64,000 nucleotides of DNA, from assembly GCF_001613125.1 (NCBI RefSeq), contig NZ_BDBT01000001.1, forward strand, positions 62,001 through 126,000, written 5' to 3'. Of the stretch, positions 17,857 to 28,604 are shown piece by piece. The stretch's first letter is position 1; each line of letters starts with the position of its first letter. Source of the stretch: Nocardia shimofusensis NBRC 100134. GTDB taxonomy: Bacteria > Actinomycetota > Actinomycetes > Mycobacteriales > Mycobacteriaceae. A program made the position numbers and the translations under genes. A model generated the notes under the pieces. That model saw only the letters and a list, made by a program, of their open reading frames with translations. It had not been told where the DNA came from and did no database searches.

Positions 17857-17974
17857 CCGGTGCGCGACCGACGACATCTGCCGGCGTCACGAGCAGTCCG
17901 CGTGAGGACGGCGTGCGGTGCGCCGCAATGCGCGATCGGCGCGACATCCTCGTGCCGTGGTGGACGCCGGGCGC

Positions 17975-18724
17975 TCAGCGCCGGGCCGCCACCCGCCCGG
18001 TGTAGACCACACCGACGAACTCCGTGAGATCGTCGATCAACGCCTGTGCGGCCCAGCTGTTCACGTCACCGCCCGGCTCGCCGCCTCGCCCCCCGTGGGA
18101 GAACGCCCCGACGGCGCCCGTAGCACCGCCCCATTCGGCAGGCCAGTCGGCGGCCGAACCGGAGTGTTCCTCCGCCTGATGCCGCGACCAGTCGGCGACC
18201 AACTCGAACATCCCGCCGATGGTCGCCATCGCGACCGCGAATCTGCGACGGCTCGCGCGCTCCCCGGCCTCGGGTTCGGCCGGCCACTGTGTGTCCAGGA
18301 ACGCCGCGGCCCAGCGCCGGTGCGTGCGCCGCTGCCGCCGCACCGTCGAGGGCACCTCGGCGACCTCCCCGAACGCCACCCGCACCAGGCGGGGATCCTC
18401 GGCGAGGGTGTGCACGAACGCCGCCACGATCGCCGGTCCGCGCTCACCGAACGGCCGGTCGGCCTGCCGCAGGGCCGTCGTGCTCACCCGGTCCCTGATC
18501 CGCGCGGCGAACTCGTCGAGCAGCGCCTCGTAGCACTGGGTCACCCCGTCGAACCTGGCGTCGAAATCCGATGGCGCGAGCCCCGCCCGCGCACAGACCT
18601 GTTCCCGGGTTGTCCGCGAGAATCCCTGTTCGGCCAGCACTTCCAGGGCGGCGGCGAGCAGCGCTCGACGCCGATCGTCTGCCGCAGGGCCCCCGGGCCG
18701 CGCGGCGGAATCGTCGCCGGTCAC
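17975..18724 (-). CDS. TetR family transcriptional regulator
   Basis: 249 residues with an N-terminal helix-turn-helix (ALLAAALEVLAEQGFSRTTREQVCARAGLAPSDFDARFDG) and a long C-terminal ligand domain of unknown specificity. The last ~80 residues are unusually rich in Gly, Ala and Trp for a TetR protein. I chose GTG 18724 because a TATTGT -10-like hexamer ends 8 nt before it, suggesting leaderless translation; TTG 18736 is the upstream alternative. It converges on the MMPL transporter and is divergent from the VOC gene. Confidence 0.85.
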   Translation of the reverse strand: MTGDDSAARPGGPAADDRRRALLAAALEVLAEQGFSRTTREQVCARAGLAPSDFDARFDGVTQCYEALLDEFAARIRDRVSTTALRQADRPFGERGPAIVAAFVHTLAEDPRLVRVAFGEVAEVPSTVRRQRRTHRRWAAAFLDTQWPAEPEAGERASRRRFAVAMATIGGMFELVADWSRHQAEEHSGSAADWPAEWGGATGAVGAFSHGGRGGEPGGDVNSWAAQALIDDLTEFVGVVYTGRVAARR

Positions 18725-18819
18725 GAAGATCAACAATAGCGCCGGCGCGGACGATGAATTCCGCCGCCGCGGATCGTCGGTACTGGAAAGACCCCACCAG
18801 CACGGACAGGAGTACCGCC

Positions 18820-19290
18820 ATGCAGAAGATCGTCACCAATCTCTGGTACGACGGCAATGCCGAAGAAGCCGCGAACTTCTACTGTTCGCTCATCCCCAAC
18901 TCCCGCATCACCGGCATCACCCGCTACAGCGAGTCCGGCATGGGCGAACCGGGCGCGGTGATGACGGTGGATTTCGAACTCGACGGCCAGCGCTTGACCG
19001 CCATCAACGGCGGCGGCGAATTCCACTACACCCACGCCATGTCCCTGCTGATCAACTGCGCCGACCAGCAGGAGGTCGACCGTCTGTGGGAGGCCCTGCT
19101 CGCGGGCGGCGGCAAGGAGATCGAGTGCGGCTGGGTCACCGACCGCTACGGCGTGCACTGGCAGGTCTGGCCCGCCGCGGCCGACGCCCTGATGACCGGT
19201 GATCCGGCCGCCGTCGACCGCGCCACCAAGGCCATGCTCGGCATGAAGAAGATCGACCTGAAGACCATGCAGGACGCCTATAACGGCTGA
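18820..19290 (+). CDS. VOC/PhnB-like (3-demethylubiquinone-9 methyltransferase-like) protein
   Basis: 156-residue glyoxalase-fold protein of the PhnB/DUF1338-like VOC branch often misnamed 3-demethylubiquinone 3-methyltransferase. Signature pieces: NLWYDGNAEEAANFYCSLIPNS, INGGGEFHYTHAMSLLINC and YGVHWQVWP. The biochemical role is unknown. The ATG is chosen because ACAGGAG lies 7 nt upstream. It is divergent from the TetR gene, so that regulator may control it. Confidence 0.85.
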   Translation: MQKIVTNLWYDGNAEEAANFYCSLIPNSRITGITRYSESGMGEPGAVMTVDFELDGQRLTAINGGGEFHYTHAMSLLINCADQQEVDRLWEALLAGGGKEIECGWVTDRYGVHWQVWPAAADALMTGDPAAVDRATKAMLGMKKIDLKTMQDAYNG

Positions 19291-19342
19291 TCGACGTCAG
19301 CGGCTGTTCCTTCTGGGCGGAATTGTTCGTTCCCCGGGCAGA

Positions 19343-19374
19343 CCGGGCACGACGACAGGTAGGGTCGTGCCCGG
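19343..19374 (+). terminator. Strong 11-bp hairpin between the VOC gene and the thiC leader
   Basis: Perfect inverted repeat of CCGGGCACGAC (19343-19353) and its complement (19364-19374) around a 10-nt loop. It lies 53 bp after the VOC stop and upstream of the TPP riboswitch, so it most likely ends the VOC transcript. A TAGGGT hexamer at 19360-19365 inside it could alternatively be a -10 element for thiC. Confidence 0.5.
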
Positions 19375-19401
19375 ACGAACTCGTCACCACAATTCCATCA
19401 C

Positions 19402-21157
<1,756 letters not shown>

Positions 21158-21161
21158 TCGA

Positions 21162-21208
21162 CTGCGCGGCCAGGGTTTCGGCCATCGCGCCGAGCCCGGG
21201 CCGCGCAG
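21162..21208. terminator. Bidirectional terminator-like stem-loop between thiC and the flavin oxidoreductase gene
   Basis: Arms CTGCGCGGCC (21162-21171) and its complement (21199-21208), with a continuing inner stem around 21173-21197 (GGG...TTCGG against CCGAG..CCC). It lies exactly between the stops of two convergent genes. Confidence 0.65.
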
Positions 21209-21219
21209 CCCGGCCGGAT

Positions 21220-21603
21220 CTACTGGAAAGTGGCGTGCACCGGCCGGACGACGACGACCACACGCCGGGGATGATCGCCGACCGGCTTGTCGTACTCGAG
21301 CCCGTACCGGCGGGCGAGCACATCGAAGAACTCGCCCTCGGGATCGGGCTCGACCCGTTCCACCACACCGCGCACCTCCAGGTACCGGTAGGGCTGCTCG
21401 GGATCGTTGATGCTGAGCGCGACCACCGGATTCCGGTCGACATTGCGATGTTTGGCGCGATCGGTGGTCGTGGTCAGCCGCAGGAACTCACCGTCCCACA
21501 CCTGCCAGACCGGAGTGACCTGCGGCGTGCCGTCGGGATTCAGCGTGCCCATATGCGCGAACAACGGGCGGGTCAACAGGTCGGTGTGACTATCGGGAAT
21601 CAT
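21220..21603 (-). CDS. PPOX-class flavin/F420-dependent oxidoreductase
   Basis: About 127 residues with the split-barrel pyridoxamine-phosphate-oxidase-like fold. Visible features are AHMGTLNPDGTPQVTPVWQ at the N-terminus and the Arg-Lys-rich phosphate contact TTTTDRAKHRNVDRNP. The family uses FMN or, in mycolata, often coenzyme F420; sequence alone does not decide. The ATG at 21603 is 6-7 nt after GGAG; ATGs at 21609 and 21615 are possible. It is divergent from the MarR gene and shares a perfect palindromic operator with it. Confidence 0.87.
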   Translation of the reverse strand: MIPDSHTDLLTRPLFAHMGTLNPDGTPQVTPVWQVWDGEFLRLTTTTDRAKHRNVDRNPVVALSINDPEQPYRYLEVRGVVERVEPDPEGEFFDVLARRYGLEYDKPVGDHPRRVVVVVRPVHATFQ

Positions 21604-21613
21604 GCGCATCTCC

Positions 21614-21637
21614 AAGCTTTGATTACCATCAAAGCTT
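21614..21637. promoter_or_regulatory. MarR operator palindrome between PPOX and marR genes
   Basis: Perfect 10-bp inverted repeat AAGCTTTGAT - 4 nt - ATCAAAGCTT. It sits 11 bp before the oxidoreductase ATG and 27 bp before the MarR ATG. A TACTCT -10-like hexamer at 21650-21655 ends 8 nt before the MarR ATG, so the operator covers the matching -35 region. This is the expected layout for autorepression plus repression of the divergent gene. Confidence 0.8.
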
Positions 21638-21663
21638 TTATATCAGCCCTACTCTTGACTGTC

Positions 21664-22107
21664 ATGGGCATGCCCGCGCACGAACGACTCGGCCTGGACC
21701 TCAAACGAGCCGAGCAGGAATTGATGGCCGCCAAGCACGAGGCGGTCAAACCGCTGACCGTCCCGCAATACGCCGCGCTGTTCGCCCTCGCCGACAACCC
21801 CGGCATCTCCGCGGCGGCTCTCGCGCGCGCCTGCCTGGTCACCCCCCAGGCCATGACGGTGGTCCTGCGCAACCTCCAGGACCGCGGCTTCGTCGAACGC
21901 ACGCCCCATCCCTGGCACCGCGGCGTCCTGGAAACCCGCCTGACCGAGGCCGGTCGCGCGGCCTTCGACGCCGCGGACCGCCGAGCGGCCGCGATCGAAC
22001 GCCGCATCGCCGACGCGTTCACCGCCGCCGAGCGCGACACCCTCCGCGAACTCCTCGCCCGATTCGCCACCGCCGCCCGAGGCGACGCCGACCGACCCGG
22101 CCGCTAG
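21664..22107 (+). CDS. MarR family transcriptional regulator
   Basis: 147-residue winged-helix dimeric regulator: LTVPQYAALFALADNPGISAAALARACLVTPQAMTVVLRNLQDRGFVERT holds the helix-turn-helix, and the wing is in HRGVLETRLTEAG. It has no ribosome binding site and lies just after a -10-like TACTCT, so it is probably leaderless; ATG 21670 is an alternative. It likely represses the neighbouring flavin oxidoreductase gene in response to a small aromatic or oxidant ligand (inference). Confidence 0.9.
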   Translation: MGMPAHERLGLDLKRAEQELMAAKHEAVKPLTVPQYAALFALADNPGISAAALARACLVTPQAMTVVLRNLQDRGFVERTPHPWHRGVLETRLTEAGRAAFDAADRRAAAIERRIADAFTAAERDTLRELLARFATAARGDADRPGR

Positions 22108-22665
22108 TCAGCCGAGAACGGTGTCGATCAGCCGACGAGCCGCACGATCGGTGCGCTCCACTTCGCCGGTGACGAGCCGATCCTGGAGAACACCCCGGAG
22201 GCCGGACACCAGCAGCGTGGCAACGATTTCCGGGTCGTCCACGGAGTCGATCCGACGCAACCCGTCCGCGAGCGTCCCGATGAAGGCCGCGATGGCCTCG
22301 GTGGCATAGTCCCGGAACGGCCCACCGGCGGCGCAGGCCGCGCCGAGCACCTGCAGCAGAACCTTCACGCTCGTGGATTCCGCGCCGTCGGCATTGGACC
22401 GCCAGAACTCCCACAGCCGATCACGCAAGGTCGCCATGTCGGCGACGTCCGCGAAGACGGCGGTGAGATCCGGTCGCTGGGTGGCCAGTGCCTGCACCAG
22501 CAGTTCCTCCTTCGTGCCGAAGTAGTGGATCAGCATGCGCGAACTGGTCCCCAACTCCGCGGCGAGCGGACGCAGCGACAGTTCGGCGAGTCCGCGCTCG
22601 GCGATATAGCCGACGACGCCTGCGAGCAGTTCGGCACGACGCACGTGGTCGAGAGGACGGGCCAT
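22108..22665 (-). CDS. TetR family transcriptional regulator
   Basis: 185 residues from the ATG at MARPLDH. The N-terminal helix-turn-helix spans [44 protein letters not shown]. The C-terminal part is a generic TetR_C ligand domain. The start lies 6 nt after a TACAGT -10-like hexamer that overlaps a palindrome, indicating leaderless, autoregulated expression. Its stop abuts the marR stop. It is divergent from the ketosynthase gene, its likely target. Confidence 0.9.
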   Translation of the reverse strand: MARPLDHVRRAELLAGVVGYIAERGLAELSLRPLAAELGTSSRMLIHYFGTKEELLVQALATQRPDLTAVFADVADMATLRDRLWEFWRSNADGAESTSVKVLLQVLGAACAAGGPFRDYATEAIAAFIGTLADGLRRIDSVDDPEIVATLLVSGLRGVLQDRLVTGEVERTDRAARRLIDTVLG

Positions 22666-22671
22666 GCATTG

Positions 22672-22690
22672 ACTGTAGCGATTGCTACAG
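22672..22690. promoter_or_regulatory. TetR operator 1 between tetR and the ketosynthase gene
   Basis: Perfect inverted repeat CTGTAGC - GATT - GCTACAG (22673-22690). It overlaps the predicted -10 hexamer of the TetR gene (TACAGT on the minus strand, 22672-22677). It lies 15 bp upstream of the ketosynthase GTG. Confidence 0.75.
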
Positions 22691-22704
22691 GTATTCATGT
22701 CATC

Positions 22705-23961
22705 GTGACTGTACCGATCGCTTCACAAACTATCGATGCGCAGCTCCGCTCCGTTGTCGTGACCGGCTACGCGGCCACCACCGCACTGGCCGACGACATG
22801 GACGCGACCTGGTCGGCATTGCTCGAGGGTCGCAGCGGAATAGGTTCTCTGGACGCCGATTTCACCGCTGAACACGACCTTCCGGTGCGGATCGGGGGGA
22901 GGCTCGCGCAGCGGCCCACCGAGCGACTCACCCACCTGGAACAGCGCAGACTCTCCTACGTCGAACAACTGGCATTGGTGCTGGGCAGGCGCGTCTGGGC
23001 GGCCGCCGGCGCACCGGAGGTCGACGGCGAGCGCCTCGCGGTGGCGATCGGCACCGGCCTCGGCGGCGGCGACGCACTCATCGACGCCGTAGACGCCATG
23101 CGTACGGGCGGCTACCGCAAGGTCTCGCCACTGTCGGTGCCGATGATCATGCCCAACGGTCCCGCAGCCACCGTCGGACTCGAGATCGGAGCGAAGGCAG
23201 GGGTTTTCGCCCCCGTGTCGGCATGCTCCTCGGGCTCGGAGGCGATCGCGCAGGGCTGGCGGCTGATTCGCGACGGCGCGGCCGACCTGGTGGTCGCGGG
23301 CGGAGTCGAGGGCCATCTGCATCCCGTTCCGATCGCGAGCTTCGCCATGATGCGCGCACTCAGCACCCGCAACGACGAACCGGAACGGGCGTCGCGACCC
23401 TTCGACGCCGATCGCGACGGTTTCGTCTTCGGCGAGGCAGGCGCCCTGCTCGTCCTCGAATCGGAAGCGCACGCGCGGTCCCGTGGAGCGAAGATCCACG
23501 CCAGGCTGCTCGGTGCGGGCATCACCTCCGACGCCCACCACATCGTCGCCTCCGACCCGACCGGCGACGGCGCGGCGCGGGCCATGCGTCAAGCCATCCG
23601 CGCATCAGGTCTGAGCCCCGCCGACATCACCCACGCCAACGCCCACGCCACCTCCACCCCGATCGGCGACGCCTCCGAGGCCGCGGCACTGACCGCCGTT
23701 CTCCCGCACGCCTCGGTCTACGCCCCGAAATCCGCACTCGGACACTCCATCGGCGCGGCCGGCGCCCTCGAATCCGCCGTCACCGCCCTCACCCTGCGCG
23801 AGCAGATCGTCCCGCCCACCCTCAACTTCGATCATCCGGACCCCGCGATCGATCTCGACATCGTCGCCGACAAGCCCCGCGAGCAGCGGATCGACTACGC
23901 GATCAACAACTCTTTCGGGTTCGGCGGCCACAATGTCGCCTTGGTCTTCGGCCGCGCCTGA
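22705..23961 (+). CDS. KasA/FabF-like beta-ketoacyl-ACP synthase II
   Basis: 418-residue condensing enzyme closely resembling mycobacterial KasA (shared stretches such as [31 protein letters not shown] and [10 protein letters not shown]). The catalytic triad is intact: Cys174 in VSACSSGSE, His314 in [11 protein letters not shown] (usual Gly is Ala) and His347 in [10 protein letters not shown]. It extends acyl-ACP chains in FAS-II. It stands alone, outside a kas operon, next to a TetR gene and a thioesterase-like gene, suggesting a specialised lipid or polyketide role. The first plausible in-frame start is GTG 22705; GTG 22759 would truncate the first strand. Confidence 0.9.
   Translation: MTVPIASQTIDAQLRSVVVTGYAATTALADDMDATWSALLEGRSGIGSLDADFTAEHDLPVRIGGRLAQRPTERLTHLEQRRLSYVEQLALVLGRRVWAAAGAPEVDGERLAVAIGTGLGGGDALIDAVDAMRTGGYRKVSPLSVPMIMPNGPAATVGLEIGAKAGVFAPVSACSSGSEAIAQGWRLIRDGAADLVVAGGVEGHLHPVPIASFAMMRALSTRNDEPERASRPFDADRDGFVFGEAGALLVLESEAHARSRGAKIHARLLGAGITSDAHHIVASDPTGDGAARAMRQAIRASGLSPADITHANAHATSTPIGDASEAAALTAVLPHASVYAPKSALGHSIGAAGALESAVTALTLREQIVPPTLNFDHPDPAIDLDIVADKPREQRIDYAINNSFGFGGHNVALVFGRA
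22708..22726. promoter_or_regulatory. Second, imperfect TetR operator inside the ketosynthase start
   Basis: ACTGTACCGATCGCTTCAC resembles operator 1 (ACTGTAGCGATTGCTACAG) at 15 of 19 positions and begins 36 bp downstream of it. It falls inside the first codons of the ketosynthase, so a bound repressor could also act as a roadblock. Confidence 0.5.
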
Positions 23962-24092
23962 CCGCATCATGGCTGCCGCCGAGCGCACGGGCGCTGCCAC
24001 CGGCCGGTCCGAGCGGGAGATGGCAGAATCATTTGCCGAACGAACTATCCGTGACCGGCGGCCTCCGTCGGCCCGATGGACGGGAAACGACC

Positions 24093-24896
24093 ATGAGTGA
24101 CGCGCCCGAGGCCTTCTACCTGCCCGACCCCGACCAGCCGGGCCGTTTCCTGTCCACCGAACTCACCCGGGGACCGTGGTCCCCCGACGCCCAGCACGCG
24201 GGCCCGCCCTCGGCCCTGATCGGCCACGCGCTCGAGCGCTGCCAACCGCGCGAGGACTTCCGGATCGGCCGGGTCGCGGTGGAGATCCTCGGCCCGGTGC
24301 CGCTGGCCCCGCTCACCGTCGAGACCAGGGTTACCAGGCCGGGCCGCAGCGTGGAACTGCTCGAAGCGACGCTGTCGGCCGATCGCGGCCCGGTGATGAA
24401 GGCCAACGCGTGGCGCTTCCGCCGCGCCGATCCCGACCTCGACGTGCCCGAGGAGTTCCGGCCCACCGGCAGCCGCCCTCGCCCCGAGACCACGCCGCCG
24501 CCGACCCCGTTCCCCTCCCTGCAACCGGTCGGATTCCACACCGGCATCGAATACCGCTTCCAGCGAGGATCTTTCGCCGAACCGGGCCCGGCGGTGTGCT
24601 GGGTCAGGCTGAAGTACCCGATCGTCGCGGGCACCACCCCCAGCCCGCTGGAACGCACCCTCGCCGCGGCCGACTCGGGCAACGGCGTCAGCGCCGTGCT
24701 CGACTGGTCGAAGTACTTGTTCATCAACACCGACCTCACGGTGACCCTGCACCGCCAGCCGGTCGGCGAATGGGTCTGCCTGGACGCTGTCACCCACCCG
24801 CAGCCCGGCGGCATCGGCCTGGCCGAGTCGGCGTTGTTCGACGAGCACGGACCGCTCGGCCGCAGCACCCAGACTCTATTCCTCGGCCCGCGCTGA
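24093..24896 (+). CDS. Thioesterase-family (double hot-dog) protein
   Basis: 267-residue protein of the acyl-CoA thioesterase-like double hot-dog family. The N-terminal domain has GPWSPDAQHAGPPSALIGHALERC and RVAVEILGPVPL; the C-terminal domain has SKYLFINTDLTVTLHRQPVGEWVCLDA. These are typical positions for hot-dog active-site and dimer elements. The ATG is about 130 bp after the ketosynthase stop, on the same strand. It may release or trim products of that enzyme, which is inference from adjacency only. Confidence 0.82.
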   Translation: MSDAPEAFYLPDPDQPGRFLSTELTRGPWSPDAQHAGPPSALIGHALERCQPREDFRIGRVAVEILGPVPLAPLTVETRVTRPGRSVELLEATLSADRGPVMKANAWRFRRADPDLDVPEEFRPTGSRPRPETTPPPTPFPSLQPVGFHTGIEYRFQRGSFAEPGPAVCWVRLKYPIVAGTTPSPLERTLAAADSGNGVSAVLDWSKYLFINTDLTVTLHRQPVGEWVCLDAVTHPQPGGIGLAESALFDEHGPLGRSTQTLFLGPR

Positions 24897-24924
24897 CCGG
24901 GAAACTCGGCACGCGGGCCCGGTC
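24895..24924. terminator. Hairpin between convergent thioesterase and cupin genes
   Basis: GACCGGG (24895-24901) pairs with CCCGGTC (24918-24924), starting within the thioesterase stop codon. The 143-bp convergent gap otherwise shows only GC-rich sequence. Confidence 0.4.
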
Positions 24925-25039
24925 GCTCAGGTCCGGACCGGCTTCACGCCGCGGCGTCCACCGCCGTCCGTCCCAGCTTCCGGCGCGGCCGGGAGTTCGC
25001 CCTCGACGCCGCGCCAGGACACCATCGACGCGAGCGAGA

Positions 25040-25540
25040 TCAGTTGTTCGCCAGTTCATCACGCCACAGCGAACTGTCGACGTAATGGTTGTCGTACAAC
25101 GGCGAGCTCTCGCGGATGTCCTGCACCGTCGCCTCACCGCGGTAGACCCGCTCCAACAGCCGGTAATAGTCGAAGCGCTGCATGCCGGGTGTGAAGACCA
25201 CGAGCAGTTCGGCGTCGGCGTCCGGCGCCGGGGCGAACGCGTGCGCCACGGTGGGCGGCACGGTCAGGAAGTCGCCCCTGCCGAGCCGGATCACCCTGTC
25301 GCCGAGCAGGAATCGCGCGGAACCCTCGAGCACCAGGAACATCTCGGTGGCCTTGGTGTGGAAGTGCGCGGGCGCTCCGGGCGATCCCTTCGTCAATGTC
25401 GCCTTGTTCGCGGTGAGCGCTCCGCCGGTCGCGTCCGCGTCGGCGAGCAGCGTGATGAGGCTGAGCGCGCCGTCCTGAAGCGTGGCCGCGTTCTCGGACC
25501 GGATGAGAACAGGGGCCGGGTGCTGTGTGGTGCTGGTCAT
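25040..25540 (-). CDS. Cupin-domain protein
   Basis: 166-residue single-domain cupin. Metal-binding motif 1 is APAHFHTKATEMFLVLEG (His-x-His...Glu) and motif 2 is LTVPPTVAHAFAP (His). The fold suggests a small metal-dependent dioxygenase, isomerase or sensor; the C-terminal ~45 residues (RFDYYRLLERVYRGEATV) are typical of quercetin-dioxygenase-like cupins. AGGAG lies 7 nt before the ATG. It stands 52 bp downstream of the TetR gene on the same strand and could be in its operon. Confidence 0.87.
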   Translation of the reverse strand: MTSTTQHPAPVLIRSENAATLQDGALSLITLLADADATGGALTANKATLTKGSPGAPAHFHTKATEMFLVLEGSARFLLGDRVIRLGRGDFLTVPPTVAHAFAPAPDADAELLVVFTPGMQRFDYYRLLERVYRGEATVQDIRESSPLYDNHYVDSSLWRDELANN

Positions 25541-25592
25541 CGGTGACTCCTGGAGTTGCAGTGCGGCTCACCGCTTTCGCATCGGGCCGCGT

Positions 25593-26183
25593 TCACACAG
25601 CGATGTGTTCGTCCACCAGAAACGGAACAACGAAGGCGCGCAGCATCTCCCGCTCTTCATCGGCGTCCGGTGCGGGCATGGTGAGTAGCGAGACCACCGC
25701 CCGCACGGTCCACCGGCCGAGCCTGCGCGCGGCGGGCGCGTCGAGATCGGGCCGCAACGCGGCGACGAAATCGCGGGCCAGTTCCTCGACAACGGTCGAG
25801 GAGTCGGCCAGCTGGGCGACGACACCGGCGTTCACCGGCCGGAACCAGACAGCCAGATGCGGGGTTTCGCGCACTTCGGCCAGGATCGCGGTGAGAGTGT
25901 CGAGCAGGGCGGTGGCAGGGTCGGTCGCCGCGGCGCGATCCCGCCACACCCGGGCGACGACGCGCCGTGCCTCCCGCCCGGCGAAGGCGACGAAGAGCTC
26001 CTGCCGGTTGGGGAAGTACCGGTAGAGCGTGGCGCGGGAGCAACCGGCGGCGGCCGCCACCTCGGCCATGCCGATCCCGGTCACGCCCTCGACGCCGCGT
26101 TCCAGGAACAGTCCGCGCACCGCGTCGAGAATGCGTTCGGCGGCGAGTTCGGTGCGCTGACCGGCGAGCCAGTCTCCGCTCAT
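25593..26183 (-). CDS. TetR family transcriptional regulator (P450 operon)
   Basis: 196 residues. The DNA-binding domain is ERILDAVRGLFLERGVEGVTGIGMAEVAAAAGCSRATLYRYFPNRQEL, followed by a TetR C-terminal domain. The ATG overlaps the stop of the upstream P450 gene (ATGA), so both are translated from one mRNA. A strong palindrome lies at the promoter of that operon, pointing to autoregulation together with the P450. Confidence 0.92.
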   Translation of the reverse strand: MSGDWLAGQRTELAAERILDAVRGLFLERGVEGVTGIGMAEVAAAAGCSRATLYRYFPNRQELFVAFAGREARRVVARVWRDRAAATDPATALLDTLTAILAEVRETPHLAVWFRPVNAGVVAQLADSSTVVEELARDFVAALRPDLDAPAARRLGRWTVRAVVSLLTMPAPDADEEREMLRAFVVPFLVDEHIAV

Positions 26184-27391
26184 GCCGCGCTCCGGAACGG
26201 CACCCGGGTGGGTCGGCGCACGTAGGGGCCCTCGGCGTATTCGACGGCGTCGATGTCCACGGTGAAGCGGGGGTAGCGGGCGAGCAGTTCTTCCATCGCG
26301 ACGCGAGCCTGCAAGCGAGCGGCGGCCGCGCCGAGGCAGTGGTGCGGGCCGTGGCCGAAGGTGAGGATGTGCTGTGGATTGCGGGTGATGTCGAGGTCGG
26401 CGGCGTCGGGGCCGAACACCCGTTCGTCGCGGTTCGCGGAGCCGTACACCAGCAGCACCTTACGGCCCGCGGGGATCGTGACGCCCTCGATCTCCACCTC
26501 GCGCGTGGTGGTGCGGGCCAGGCCCTGCACCGGGGAGGTGAGCCGGGCGAACTCCTCGATCGCGGGCCGGATCAGGGCGGGGTCGGCGGTCAGCGCGTCT
26601 CGCTGCGCGGGGTTCAGGTGCAGCAACTGGACCGCGCCGCCGAGCAGGCCGGTGGTGGTGTCGTTGCCGCCGGCGACCATGGTCCAGGCATAGGCGAGCA
26701 CTTGGACCAGACCGGTCACGTCCTCGTCGGTGGCGCCGAGTCCCGCTTGGACCAGCAGCGAAACGGTGTCGTCGCCGGGCTCGGTGCGCCTGCGCCGGAT
26801 CAGCTCGGCGAAGTAGCCGACCATGTCCGTCGAGGCCGCCTCGGCCTGCTCGTTCGTCCGGTCGACGCCGCCCGCCACCACGGCGTCGGTCCACCCGTCG
26901 AACCTGTCCCGATCCTGCTCCGGTACACCGAGATAGTGCGCGACGACCATGCTCGGCAGCGGTTTGAACAGGGTCTCGACGATGTCGCCGCCGTCCGCGA
27001 GCAGGTCCAGCCGCTCGCGGACGAAAGCGCGCACCATCGGCTCGAGCGTCTCCACGCGCCGCGGCGTGAACCCGCGCGCCACCAGCGTGCGGAACTCGGT
27101 GTGCTGCGGCGGGTCCTGCATGACCAGCGGCGGATTCGCGGTGAGTCCGATCTGCTCCAGCTCGCCGTATTCGACGGTCAGTCCGTCGCGGGAGGAGAAC
27201 GTCGCGGTGTCGCGGGCCGCGGCGACGACGTGGGCGTGCCGGGTGAGCACCCAGTAGTCGTTCTCGGGTCTGTCCTCGGGAACCACGCGGTGCACCGGGT
27301 CGTGCTCACGCAACGCCGAGTACAGGGACCACGGGGCGGCCCAGGTGGCGCCGGTGCACAGCCGAAAGCCGTGATACTTCTGAGTCAACAT
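26180..27391 (-). CDS. Cytochrome P450
   Basis: 403-residue bacterial soluble P450 with canonical motifs: I-helix VAGGNDTT, K-helix EEFARLTSP (ExxR) and heme loop FGHGPHHCLG. It resembles mycobacterial/nocardial substrate-inducible P450s. No ferredoxin gene is adjacent. The ATG is 6 nt after a TACCGT -10-like element and has no ribosome site, so it is probably leaderless. It is the first gene of an operon with the TetR regulator that overlaps its stop. Confidence 0.93.
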   Translation of the reverse strand: MLTQKYHGFRLCTGATWAAPWSLYSALREHDPVHRVVPEDRPENDYWVLTRHAHVVAAARDTATFSSRDGLTVEYGELEQIGLTANPPLVMQDPPQHTEFRTLVARGFTPRRVETLEPMVRAFVRERLDLLADGGDIVETLFKPLPSMVVAHYLGVPEQDRDRFDGWTDAVVAGGVDRTNEQAEAASTDMVGYFAELIRRRRTEPGDDTVSLLVQAGLGATDEDVTGLVQVLAYAWTMVAGGNDTTTGLLGGAVQLLHLNPAQRDALTADPALIRPAIEEFARLTSPVQGLARTTTREVEIEGVTIPAGRKVLLVYGSANRDERVFGPDAADLDITRNPQHILTFGHGPHHCLGAAAARLQARVAMEELLARYPRFTVDIDAVEYAEGPYVRRPTRVPFRSAA

Positions 27392-27397
27392 GTTTCG

Positions 27398-27425
27398 ACG
27401 GTAAGACAGATTGCACTATCTGTCT
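27398..27425 (-). promoter_or_regulatory. Promoter and TetR operator of the P450-TetR operon
   Basis: An 8-bp perfect inverted repeat AGACAGAT - 6 nt - ATCTGTCT (27404-27425) directly abuts the -10-like TACCGT (27398-27403, minus strand). Six bases separate the -10 from the P450 ATG. A repressor here would occlude the promoter. Confidence 0.78.
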
Positions 27426-27453
27426 AGCATCGTAAACCTCGAGTCGGCGCCAC

Positions 27454-28602
27454 TCACGCGTGCTCGTGCAATGCACCCCAGGCCGGGAACGGGTCCTCGT
27501 AGGCCGCCCATCGGGCAGGCCCCGCCGCGAACTCCTGGTCGGTGAGCAACGCGGCGTCCAGCAGCCCGCGCACCCGGTCCCCGTCGAGACGCACCCCGAT
27601 GAAGACGATCTCCTGCCCCGGCGCCCCATCCAGTTGCGACCACCAGGCGGCCGGTTCGAAGGTGAGGTTCGGCCCGGCCTGCGACCACACCGCCGCGAAC
27701 TCACCGCGACTGGCGATCCAGCAGAATCCCTTGCTGCGCAACATCCCTCGCATCTGCTCGAGCGCTTCGCCGAGCCGCGCCGGATGGAAGGGGCGCGCGG
27801 CGGTGTAGGTGATGCTGCGAATTCCGTATTCCTCGGTCTCGGGAACGTGACCGCCCGCCAATTCCTCGTCCCACCCGTCGCTTTCGGCCGCGAGCAGCGG
27901 GCTGTAGCGGCCGGTGCCCAGCACCTCGGACAGCTCGACCACGCCGCGTTCGGTGCGCAGCACCCGGGCGCGCGGGTTCATCCGGCGCACGGTCGCCTCC
28001 ACGGTCCCCGCCGCGGACTCGCTCACCAGGTCGGTCTTGTTGATCAACAGCACGTCGGCGAACTCGACCTGGTCGACGAGCAGGTCGGCGATGGTGCGCT
28101 CGTCGCCCTCGCCCGCCTGCAGATCGCGCTCGGCCAGCGCCTGACCGCGCACCACCTCGGCCAAGAACGTGGAGGCGTCCACGACGGTGACCATCGTGTC
28201 CAGCCGGGCGATATCGCCGAGCCGGAACCCGTCCTCGAACTCCCACTCGAAGCTCGCCGCCACCGGCATCGGTTCGGAGATACCGGTCGACTCGATGACC
28301 AGTTGATCGAAGCGCCCCTCCCGCGCCAGCCTGCCGACCGACTCGACCAGGTCCTCGCGCAACGTGCAGCAGATGCAGCCGTTGGTCAGCTCGACCAGCT
28401 TCTCCTCGGTGCGGTCGAGGTGCCCCTGACCGGCGACGAGGGCGGCGTCGATGTTCACCTCGCTCATGTCGTTGACGATCACCGCCACCCGGCGGCCTTC
28501 CCGGTTGGCGAGGACATGGTTGAGCAACGTGGTCTTGCCCGCCCCGAGGAAGCCGGACAGAACGGTGACGGGCAGCGGAGCGATGCTCACGGATTCGGTC
28601 AT
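27454..28602 (-). CDS. CobW/ZNG1-type GTPase metallochaperone
   Basis: 382-residue COG0523 GTPase. P-loop GFLGAGKTT, the hallmark metal-binding motif CICC (in [12 protein letters not shown]), VIVNDMSE and the guanine motif NKTD are present. The C-terminal CobW_C domain has [17 protein letters not shown] and [10 protein letters not shown]. The subfamily next to a Zur-like box usually handles zinc during starvation. The ATG directly follows TTTACTGT. It is 31 bp from the P450 operator and divergent from thiD. Confidence 0.9.
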   Translation of the reverse strand: MTESVSIAPLPVTVLSGFLGAGKTTLLNHVLANREGRRVAVIVNDMSEVNIDAALVAGQGHLDRTEEKLVELTNGCICCTLREDLVESVGRLAREGRFDQLVIESTGISEPMPVAASFEWEFEDGFRLGDIARLDTMVTVVDASTFLAEVVRGQALAERDLQAGEGDERTIADLLVDQVEFADVLLINKTDLVSESAAGTVEATVRRMNPRARVLRTERGVVELSEVLGTGRYSPLLAAESDGWDEELAGGHVPETEEYGIRSITYTAARPFHPARLGEALEQMRGMLRSKGFCWIASRGEFAAVWSQAGPNLTFEPAAWWSQLDGAPGQEIVFIGVRLDGDRVRGLLDAALLTDQEFAAGPARWAAYEDPFPAWGALHEHA

Positions 28603-28604
28603 AC

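Noticed and set aside
21614-21637. The AAGCTTTGAT palindrome as a terminator
   Set aside because: It lies between divergent genes upstream of both starts, so an operator is the sensible reading.
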